Origin: Desulfocapsa sp. | Lineage (GTDB): Bacteria; Desulfobacterota; Desulfobulbia; Desulfobulbales; Desulfocapsaceae | DNA length: 60,737 nucleotides | Reading direction: 5' to 3' | Assembly: GCA_030145625.1 (NCBI GenBank) | Contig: JAQYVF010000021.1 | Coordinates: 1-60,737 of the forward strand | Part shown: one piece after another, positions 54,541 through 60,737 of the stretch | Numbering within the stretch: position 1 is the first letter of the stretch | Layout of the letters: each line of letters begins with the position of its first letter | Translations under genes and position numbers: made by a program | Notes under the pieces: model-generated | What the model saw: only the letters and a program-made list of their open reading frames with translations | The model's database searches: none | What the model was told of the DNA's origin: nothing

Positions 54541-55248
54541 CTAGTCCCTGCTGCCGCCGAAAAAACGAAGGAGCATGAGAAAGAGATTGATAAAATCAAG
54601 ATACAGCGCAAGAGCCCCCATAATGGCACCCTTCCGCACCATCTCTTCACCCTGCTCCATGATGCCCTGCTCACCAATCTTCTTTATCTTCTGCACGTCA
54701 TAGGCTGTTAGTCCAACAAAGACAAAGACGCCAATTAAAGAGATGGCCCAGTAAAGAGAAGAACTCTGGAGAAAAATATTGACAACGGAGGCAATGATGA
54801 TCCCAATCACACCCATAAAAAGAAAAGATCCAAATCCTGAAAGGTCACGTTTCGTCACCAGCCCGTATACAGCCATAGCCCCAAACATACCTGCCGTGAT
54901 AAAAAATGTGGCGGCAATTGAGGACTGGGTATAGGCAAGAAAAATCATGGACAGGGTCAAACCATTCAACGCCGCATAGCCGATAAAGAGACCGGTGGCA
55001 GTGCCTGCCTGAATTTTATCGATACGGGCAGAAAGGAAAAAAACCAGTCCAAGTTCAGCAACAAGAAGAATCATAAAAACAGGGCTGGCTATCAGCTGTT
55101 CAGCCAGACCACTCGATGCTGTAAACCAGGCAACAATACCGGTCAGGCCCAGTCCAACGGCCATCCAGTTAAAGACCTTTGCCAGAAAAATTGTTGATGC
55201 CTCCTGCCTGGCCTGGGTAAGAGTGATTTGATTACTCGTCTGATACAT
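54541..55248 (-). CDS. Bax inhibitor-1/YccA family membrane protein
   Basis: A 235-residue inner-membrane protein with seven hydrophobic segments. The last segments carry LTAYDVQKIKK and LALYLDFINLFLMLLRFFG, the family's conserved Asp-containing ends. BI-1/YccA proteins are pH-sensitive calcium-leak or protease-modulating proteins; which applies here is not known. AGGAGTTTTGAC precedes the ATG. It is a single gene ending in a clear terminator. Confidence 0.92.
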   Translation of the reverse strand: MYQTSNQITLTQARQEASTIFLAKVFNWMAVGLGLTGIVAWFTASSGLAEQLIASPVFMILLVAELGLVFFLSARIDKIQAGTATGLFIGYAALNGLTLSMIFLAYTQSSIAATFFITAGMFGAMAVYGLVTKRDLSGFGSFLFMGVIGIIIASVVNIFLQSSSLYWAISLIGVFVFVGLTAYDVQKIKKIGEQGIMEQGEEMVRKGAIMGALALYLDFINLFLMLLRFFGGSRD

Positions 55249-55371
55249 GTCAAAACTCCTGTTCTTAGTTTACGCAAAGTTGAAAATAAGCTACATATCC
55301 AATCAAGATCGCTTATATCTTAACCATTGTGGAAGAGCTTGCAAGTAAAAGAGGAAAGAGAGAAGGAAAAA

Positions 55372-56133
55372 ATGAAGATTGCAATCAGCGGCAAAGGCGG
55401 AGTAGGAAAAACCACACTCATGGCACTTCTGGCAGGGGAATTCAAGAAAGCCGGTAAAGAAGTCCTGGTAATCGATGCAGACCCCAGTCCTCATATGGCC
55501 CAGACTCTGGGGGTGGAAAATCTGGAAGCCATCAGACCAATAGCAGAGATGACAAAACTCCTGGTAGAACGTTCCGGCAAGACCGAGGGTTCCCCCATGT
55601 ATAATATGAATCCACAGGTCAATGACCTGCTGGAGGATTTTATGGTCATCCATGAAGGGATGAAGCTGATGGTGCTTGGAGCCATTCAGACCGGAGACAA
55701 AGGCTGTGCCTGCCCGGAGAACAATGTTCTACGCCGGATGCTGACCAAGCTTCTGCTCTCCAAGAATCAGGTCGTCCTTCTTGATATGGAGGCCGGTGTC
55801 GAACACCTGGGACGGGGTACCATTGCCGGAATAGATCACCTGCTGATTGTGGTCATCCCCTCAAAATCCTCCATCCGCACCGCCCTCAAGGTCAAAAAGC
55901 TGGCAGAAGATGTCAAGATTCCCAAAATCAGTTTTGTCGGCAACCTCATCAGTGATGAAGAGGACAAATCTTTTCTGAACGCTGGTCTCGGGGTGCAGCC
56001 AATTGCCTTTTTCCCAGACTCACAAACCATCAGGAAGGCCGAACGGCAAGATATCCCCATCACCAGCCTGGAGAACGCTGCAGGCGAGGCACCAGCCATA
56101 CTGATGCGGGAACTGGAAAGAGACAAGATGTAA
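55372..56133 (+). CDS. CooC-like nickel-insertion ATPase
   Basis: A 253-residue deviant Walker ATPase (MKIAISGKGGVGKTTLMALL, P-loop 7-14, Walker A' VIDADPSPHM) with the Cys-x-Cys of CooC at Cys112 and Cys114 (GCACPEN). CooC proteins insert nickel into the carbon monoxide dehydrogenase C-cluster. The frame is open from 55327, but the ATG at 55372 with GAAGGA upstream starts at the family N-terminus. No CODH or acetyl-CoA synthase gene is adjacent, so the client may be elsewhere or the protein may serve another nickel or iron enzyme. It is a single gene ending in a hairpin. Confidence 0.88.
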   Translation: MKIAISGKGGVGKTTLMALLAGEFKKAGKEVLVIDADPSPHMAQTLGVENLEAIRPIAEMTKLLVERSGKTEGSPMYNMNPQVNDLLEDFMVIHEGMKLMVLGAIQTGDKGCACPENNVLRRMLTKLLLSKNQVVLLDMEAGVEHLGRGTIAGIDHLLIVVIPSKSSIRTALKVKKLAEDVKIPKISFVGNLISDEEDKSFLNAGLGVQPIAFFPDSQTIRKAERQDIPITSLENAAGEAPAILMRELERDKM

Positions 56134-56151
56134 GGTACACATACTCAGCCT

Positions 56152-56181
56152 CCCTGGAAATTGTCCTCTTTTCTTCCAGGG
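56152..56181 (+). terminator. Hairpin behind the CooC-like gene
   Basis: CCCTGGAA (56152-56159) pairs with TTCCAGGG (56174-56181), then TGATTATTTTTG follows. It is a modest intrinsic terminator in the gap before the converging polysaccharide genes. Confidence 0.6.
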
Positions 56182-56196
56182 TGATTATTTTTGATA

Positions 56197-57606
56197 TTAA
56201 TATGCCCCTTTACGATCAAAGACACGTTTGATCGTCTTCCCAATGATCTTTATATCAGTCCACAGGGAATAGTTAAGGATATACCAATCATCAAGTCCCA
56301 CCCGTTCATCATAACTGGCACTGTCTGAACGCCCCTCAACCTGCCAAGGGCCGGTAATCCCCGGCTTCATGGAACAGTAGCGCCCGGCACTCTCTTTATA
56401 AAAATCAGTCAGCTCCTTGCCAACGATAGGTCGTGCCCCGACCACGCTCATCTCACCCTTGAGGACATTAACAAACTGGGGCAGCTCATCCAGACTGGTT
56501 TTTCGCAAAAATTTCCCAAGCCGGGTCACCCTGGGGTCGTCTTTCAATTTGAAACTGTGCGCCCATTCCTTACGCTTTTCCAGATTCTCTTCCAGGATCT
56601 GTTCCAGTTGTTCATCAGCATCAACAACCATGGAGCGGAACTTCAGGCAACCAAATTCCTTTCCGGCAGAGGTTATCCGCCTGTGGTGATAAAAGATCGG
56701 CCCTCCGTCCTGAAGCTTCACCAGGACACTGATAACAAGAAGAAGAGGAGAAATAAGAGTCAGGACCATGAGGGAAAAGATGACATCGAAGCTCCGTTTC
56801 CACTCGGTATTAGGATTAAAATTCAACACAAGAGTATTTCCCAGTGACTGAATTTCAGCATGATGCAGCCCAAAGACATAGAGATCAGGCACAAGATAAA
56901 TCCTTGCCCCCAGAGATCGACACTCACGCAGGATAGAAAAAATCTTTTTCTCTGCCCTCATTGGCAGGGCCACATAGACATAATCAATATCGTTATTCAA
57001 TAAAAAATTCCGAATATCGCCAATCGCTCCAAGTATAGGTTTACCGACAACACTACTTTTTTCATCCGGCTCAATTTTATCATCAAAAAAACCCAACACC
57101 TCTATTCCTGCCCAGGGGATAGCCTCAACTTCCTGTGCCAGCGTTATCCCCAGATCCCCTGCACCAGCCACCACGGCTCGACGAACATTTTTTCCCTTGG
57201 AGCGATAGTAACGCAAGATTTTGCGGGCAATAACATGGGCAGCAAAGAGTAACAACGGCGTAACCGTAGACCAGATCAAAAAGACTACCCGTGAATAGGC
57301 ATGCGAAATTTTAAAGATAAAAAAGTAAAACAGAAGTGCCCCAACAACTCCCCCCCACGCCTTGACAATGACAAGAAATTCCAAATAAAATTTCCAGCCA
57401 CGCCAGGAACGATACAGCTGAAAATACTGAAAGCTGATCAGAGATAAGCCAAAAGAGATCCAAAGGAGATAGGTATAGTAGTAATTCCACGGTACCCGGT
57501 ACCATGTCACCAATGCCCAGAGGAAGATACAGACCAAGGCACAATCGATCAGATTTAATATTTTACATATAAGAGAACTCTGCTCACGCAGATTCAGAGA
57601 CATCAT
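56197..57606 (-). CDS. Polyprenyl-phosphate sugar-1-phosphate transferase (initiating)
   Basis: A 469-residue membrane enzyme that loads the first sugar phosphate onto undecaprenyl phosphate for a surface polysaccharide. Four to five hydrophobic segments (about 15-130), a CoA-binding-like middle domain (AVVAGAGDLGITLAQEVEAI), another hydrophobic segment near 280, then the catalytic domain: PIFYHHRRITSAGKEFGCLKFRSM (split), KTSLDELPQFVNVLKGEMSVVGARP (split) and KPGITGPWQVEGRSD. The order fits the WbaP/WcaJ group; galactose versus glucose cannot be told. It ends a minus-strand cluster of glycosyltransferases. Confidence 0.92.
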   Translation of the reverse strand: MMSLNLREQSSLICKILNLIDCALVCIFLWALVTWYRVPWNYYYTYLLWISFGLSLISFQYFQLYRSWRGWKFYLEFLVIVKAWGGVVGALLFYFFIFKISHAYSRVVFLIWSTVTPLLLFAAHVIARKILRYYRSKGKNVRRAVVAGAGDLGITLAQEVEAIPWAGIEVLGFFDDKIEPDEKSSVVGKPILGAIGDIRNFLLNNDIDYVYVALPMRAEKKIFSILRECRSLGARIYLVPDLYVFGLHHAEIQSLGNTLVLNFNPNTEWKRSFDVIFSLMVLTLISPLLLVISVLVKLQDGGPIFYHHRRITSAGKEFGCLKFRSMVVDADEQLEQILEENLEKRKEWAHSFKLKDDPRVTRLGKFLRKTSLDELPQFVNVLKGEMSVVGARPIVGKELTDFYKESAGRYCSMKPGITGPWQVEGRSDSASYDERVGLDDWYILNYSLWTDIKIIGKTIKRVFDRKGAY

Positions 57607-57652
57607 AGCTTACCTGTTCTACTTCTAGTCATTCAATTTCTTAAAAAACAAC

Positions 57653-58567
57653 CTACTTCTGCCACCAGCTATGGTGCATACTTAGCTTTGATCTCAGTAT
57701 CACCGGCAAATACCTATATTTCCTTCCCAGATTATAGCCTAAATATTTTACGGCGCATCGTATAATTAAGCCAGGAATACGAAACCAGACCCTGTTCTTC
57801 AAAAAATAGCTTATTGCGGATTGAACATAACTGGCACCATGCCCTTCTGCTCTCCCATACTCTTTCAAAAGCCACTTCTCAGTGTTATGCAGGACACCGA
57901 TGTCAAAATGTCTCTTCAATTCTTCGATGAGAGTATAATTATGAGAGTGATATACAGTTGCCTCGGCAACATACAATATGGCAGAGCCATGCAACAGGAG
58001 CCTGCCCACAGCGCAAGTATCTTCTCCAAAAATCAAATCGTTCTGAAAGTACCCGATTGCGGCAAGTTTTTCCTTTTTGTAGGCAGCAAACGAATTGGAG
58101 ACAAAGGCTGTTTTAAGTCCATATGTACTTCTATCATTATACGACCTCTGCAAGGTCAATTCAGGATAATTAAACAAACGAAGATGGGCGGCTGCTAAGG
58201 TCGCATCTTGAGCAGGTAATTGCCTCCCATAGGTGACGTCAACAAGTGAATCCTTTTGTAATGGTGCGATCAGAGCTGCAAGTGATCCCGATTCAGCAAT
58301 CACAGCATCCTGAGTCATAAACACCAGTATATCACCAGCGGCTTTCTCTGCAGCCATGGACCTGGTACCGCCATGGTCAAAATCTTCTCTTCTGACCCGA
58401 GTGACTTGCGCCCCAAAGGCCTCTGCTCTGGCAACAGTATCATCTGTTGAGGAAGAATCATAGACCAACAACTCATACTTTTCACTGAGATCCTGACTGG
58501 CAATGCTCTTCAAAACCGCGTCAAAGAGTTCTCCACCATTGAGTGTTGGAATAATAAGAGAAATCAA
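57653..58567 (-). CDS. Family 2 glycosyltransferase (rhamnosyltransferase-like)
   Basis: A 304-residue GT-A enzyme: MISLIIPTLNGGELFDAVLK at the N-terminus, VYDSSSTDDTVARAEAFGA, and the FMTQDA segment that replaces the usual D-x-D region, a pattern common in RfbF/rhamnosyltransferase-like members. NDLIFGEDTCAVGRLLL follows near 185. The TTG start at 58567 overlaps the previous stop (TTGA), so the two are coupled. Likely acts on lipid-linked oligosaccharide at the cytoplasmic membrane face. Confidence 0.88.
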   Translation of the reverse strand: MISLIIPTLNGGELFDAVLKSIASQDLSEKYELLVYDSSSTDDTVARAEAFGAQVTRVRREDFDHGGTRSMAAEKAAGDILVFMTQDAVIAESGSLAALIAPLQKDSLVDVTYGRQLPAQDATLAAAHLRLFNYPELTLQRSYNDRSTYGLKTAFVSNSFAAYKKEKLAAIGYFQNDLIFGEDTCAVGRLLLHGSAILYVAEATVYHSHNYTLIEELKRHFDIGVLHNTEKWLLKEYGRAEGHGASYVQSAISYFLKNRVWFRIPGLIIRCAVKYLGYNLGRKYRYLPVILRSKLSMHHSWWQK

Positions 58568-59487
58568 CTGAGTCCGACCTCGTGCTCTTTTTTCAATTCC
58601 CTGGCAAGCAACACTGCTTTTTCACATTGGAAAATGTAAAATACAAATCGATTCCATGACAATCTAAAAAACAAACTACTTAACAGCTTATCTGCAATCC
58701 TAAGAAGAATGTCAGGAAGAGACTTGAGCAATCGGGCAAGTTTTCCGGCACCGGTATGACCTGTTTTTGATGGGTGCAGAGAAAGGAGAAGAGAGTAGTT
58801 GGGAATGGAGTTGCGCATTTTGGCAAAGACCTGTTTTTTATCCATCACGCCCATATGGGAACAACTATTGTCAACATGCGCTATTGTATACGAATCGCCC
58901 AAGCGAATTCCCCACTCAATATCCTCGAATCCATATCCCGTAAATCGTGAATCAAAATGGACAGAAGTCATAATATCTCGACGCACCATAATATTTGAGG
59001 TGAAAAGATATCGCCAGGGAATAGTGCTTCTGACAGCTGGTGCCAATGCCTCTGTCTTACAACTTTTATATAAATAAAAAGAATATTGCGGGTTCTCTTC
59101 TTCATTTTGCAAGTAACTGATTCCACCGCAGATAATCTCACAGCCTTTCCTGACATGCTCCAAATACGTTTGGATAAAATCATCCTGGTCAGGGAGCATA
59201 TCCGCGTCCAGAAAAAGGACGTACTCACCTTTTGCCCGCAAAAGAAGTTCATTGCGGATTTCGGCCCGTCCCCTGTTTACAGCCAATTCCTTGTAGCTGA
59301 CGAGAGGCAGCTGTGCTGCTATAGAACTATTACTGTATTTCTCGCTGGATCCATCATCCATTACGATTATTTCTACATGCTCTCCTTCCGACAGCTGGAG
59401 ACATTGAGAATGAAGACGAGTAAGCAGTGGCCCGATATCCCAGTTATAGACAGGGACCAGAACAGAGAGAGAAACAGAGGAAGTCAT
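58564..59487 (-). CDS. Family 2 glycosyltransferase
   Basis: A 307-residue enzyme with GT-A features: LSVLVPVYNWDIGPLLTRLH, EIIVMDDGSSEKY, NRGRAEIRNELLLRAKGEYVLFLDADML (split; DAD is the D-x-D metal site near 97), then FTGYGFEDIEWGIRLG with the E-D-x-x-W-type acceptor motif near 193. The combination is close to glycosyltransferases that have a second galactosyltransferase-type C-terminal motif. It lies between two other family 2 genes and overlaps the downstream one by four bases. Confidence 0.88.
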   Translation of the reverse strand: MTSSVSLSVLVPVYNWDIGPLLTRLHSQCLQLSEGEHVEIIVMDDGSSEKYSNSSIAAQLPLVSYKELAVNRGRAEIRNELLLRAKGEYVLFLDADMLPDQDDFIQTYLEHVRKGCEIICGGISYLQNEEENPQYSFYLYKSCKTEALAPAVRSTIPWRYLFTSNIMVRRDIMTSVHFDSRFTGYGFEDIEWGIRLGDSYTIAHVDNSCSHMGVMDKKQVFAKMRNSIPNYSLLLSLHPSKTGHTGAGKLARLLKSLPDILLRIADKLLSSLFFRLSWNRFVFYIFQCEKAVLLARELKKEHEVGLS

Positions 59488-59496
59488 GAGTAGGAC

Positions 59497-60384
59497 TTAG
59501 GATTTTGTTTTTTTTACCAGAGCCAGCCTGCTCCGATAAAAATGAAGCAGACCTTTCCAGCCAAGTTTTTCCAGAAAAACACGCAACTGACGTTTAAGCA
59601 GGAGAAAACAATAATACCCCCAACTCGTATAACAAGACTTCTCTAATAATTCAGTTCTTGCCCTATGGGTTTCCTGCAAAGCCTTTTTCCAATTTTCCTC
59701 AGATATCCCATCATGCTGCATATTAGCAAGAACGGATTCACGTGACAAAAATTTTGCTCCTTGCTGTTTGAAACGCAGCAGCAGCTCATAATCCATAGCA
59801 AATTTATAATCAGGAGAAAAAAGGCCAAAAGAATGATACAGTTCAGCACGCACAAAACAGGTTGGATGGGTTACAGTCATCTCACGGCCAAGCAGCTGTG
59901 GGACGGAATGACAAAGATACTCTCGCTGCACACCTTTCCAAAACTGTAAAGCCCCGCAAACCACACCGACTGCCCTGTCAGCCAAAAATGTATCAACCAC
60001 ACGTTGCACAGTGTCTGTCTCGTACCAGTCTCCAGCATTGATTAAACCAATAACATCTCCCTGAGCTGCATGTATCCCTTTATTAAAGGCATCACTGATT
60101 CCCTTATCCGGCTCACTTTTCCAGAAATCTATTTTGCTGTCATATTCACGAAGTATGGAAACCGTATTGTCATGTGAACCTCCATCAATAACAATATATT
60201 CTATTGCCCCATAACTTTGCTGCAAGACACTGGCAATGGTCTGCCGGATAAAGGCTTCCCCGTTTAAGACTATTGTAATAATAGAAACCAGAGGGTGTTT
60301 TGCATTGCTCTGCTTCGTTTTACCATAAGCCCTTAAGCCGCCGGTCATTTTTTTCGGTTGTTTACGAGAATGTTCTGTTTCCAC
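59497..60384 (-). CDS. Family 2 glycosyltransferase
   Basis: A 295-residue enzyme: after a basic leader (METEHSRKQPKKMTGGLRAY) it reads PLVSIITIVLNGEAFIRQTI, YIVIDGGSHDNTVSIL, KSEPDKGISDAFNKGIHAAQGDVIGLINAGDWY (split), where NAGD stands at the metal-site position, and FAMDYELLLRF. This matches the WcaA-like group active in colanic-acid type loci. The GTG start at 60384 lies 5 nt after the stop of the upstream gene. Confidence 0.88.
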   Translation of the reverse strand: METEHSRKQPKKMTGGLRAYGKTKQSNAKHPLVSIITIVLNGEAFIRQTIASVLQQSYGAIEYIVIDGGSHDNTVSILREYDSKIDFWKSEPDKGISDAFNKGIHAAQGDVIGLINAGDWYETDTVQRVVDTFLADRAVGVVCGALQFWKGVQREYLCHSVPQLLGREMTVTHPTCFVRAELYHSFGLFSPDYKFAMDYELLLRFKQQGAKFLSRESVLANMQHDGISEENWKKALQETHRARTELLEKSCYTSWGYYCFLLLKRQLRVFLEKLGWKGLLHFYRSRLALVKKTKS

Positions 60385-60388
60385 AAGT

Positions 60389-60737
60389 CTACACCTTGCT
60401 GCGATACAACTCTAATGTCTGGGATACACATTTATCCCAGGAAAACATCTTTTCCCGTTCATATCCGTGTTCCCTCAGTAAGTCTATACTCTCTTTTGAT
60501 TGGAGTGTTGATTCCATGGAGACCCGCATCTCCTCCTCATCGGATGGATCAAAATAAATTGCCGCGTCTCCGGCAATTTCAGGCATGGAACTGGTATTAC
60601 TGCAGGCCACGGGGCAGCCACAACGCATTGCCTCCAAAAGTGGCAGACCAAACCCCTCATAGAGCGAAGGATAGACAAACAAAGCGGCATGCGAATAGAG
60701 AGATGCCAACAGACTATCATCTGCATGCTGATGTTTG
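60389..60737 (-). CDS. Family 4 (GT-B) glycosyltransferase, C-terminal part, cut by right edge
   Basis: The last 115 codons of a gene that enters from the right edge. The visible frame reads KHQHADDSLLASLYSHAALF, then VYPSLYEGFGLPLLEAMRCG, CPVACSNTSSMPEIAGDAA, and ends YRSKV. The E-G-F-G-L-P-x-x-E-A-M element is the nucleotide-sugar binding signature of GT4 enzymes. The acceptor domain lies outside the window. Confidence 0.88.
   Translation of the reverse strand, partial: KHQHADDSLLASLYSHAALFVYPSLYEGFGLPLLEAMRCGCPVACSNTSSMPEIAGDAAIYFDPSDEEEMRVSMESTLQSKESIDLLREHGYEREKMFSWDKCVSQTLELYRSKV

Noticed and set aside
1-60737. CRISPR array, prophage or integron
   Set aside because: I saw no regularly spaced repeats, no phage structural genes, and no integrase with attC-like sites anywhere in the window.

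Overview
The window looks like a chromosomal segment of a Desulfobulbales-type member of the Desulfobacterota (former Deltaproteobacteria). The grounds are gene content and order: LL-diaminopimelate aminotransferase, a TAXI-type TRAP transporter, an octaheme cytochrome c, a CooC-like ATPase, DUF1844 and CarD proteins, and the housekeeping order ispE - tRNA-Gln - prs - rplY - pth - carD with rho - rpmE - prfA - prmC - murA nearby. This assignment is an inference from gene families; no marker such as 16S rRNA is present.

Left part (1-17.6 kb): a secreted repeat protein cut by the left edge, a decayed IS91-like transposase, pepN, dapL, ispH, an iron-type alcohol dehydrogenase, a two-gene TAXI TRAP transporter with strong RNA hairpins between its genes, then an RND/MMPL exporter - LolA-like - outer-membrane protein operon and rarD. 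Two REP-like inverted pairs sit behind pepN and dapL.

Middle (17.6-45.1 kb): a zinc-ribbon/Arg-rich small gene pair, an aldolase-epimerase pair, tatC with a one-base frameshift in a homopolymer, an octaheme HAO-family cytochrome with a well-placed CRP/FNR-superfamily-type site, a PilR/PilS-like two-component pair, and then the long minus-strand housekeeping block (murA to serA) that handles peptidoglycan, translation termination, rho, coenzyme A, PRPP and isoprenoid synthesis. gltX and glnS follow on the plus strand. A 141-bp palindromic element with target duplications (MITE-like) occurs twice, 21 kb apart, each copy just behind a minus-strand gene.

Right part (45.2-60.7 kb): a six-gene minus-strand operon that I consider the most interesting system here. 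It contains a roadblock protein, a flavodiiron-like metallo-beta-lactamase (ODP type), a 1088-residue protein with two HD-GYP domains plus PAS, GAF and histidine kinase, a response regulator with a DUF4388/PATAN-like tail, a ParA-type ATPase and a second roadblock protein. It reads as a sensory cassette joining oxygen or redox input, c-di-GMP breakdown, phosphotransfer and possibly cell positioning or motility. After it come an MFS permease, coaBC, a BI-1 family membrane protein, cooC-like, and the start of a polysaccharide locus (initiating sugar-phosphate transferase and four glycosyltransferases, the last cut by the right edge).

All names rest on motif reading by eye; no database search was possible.
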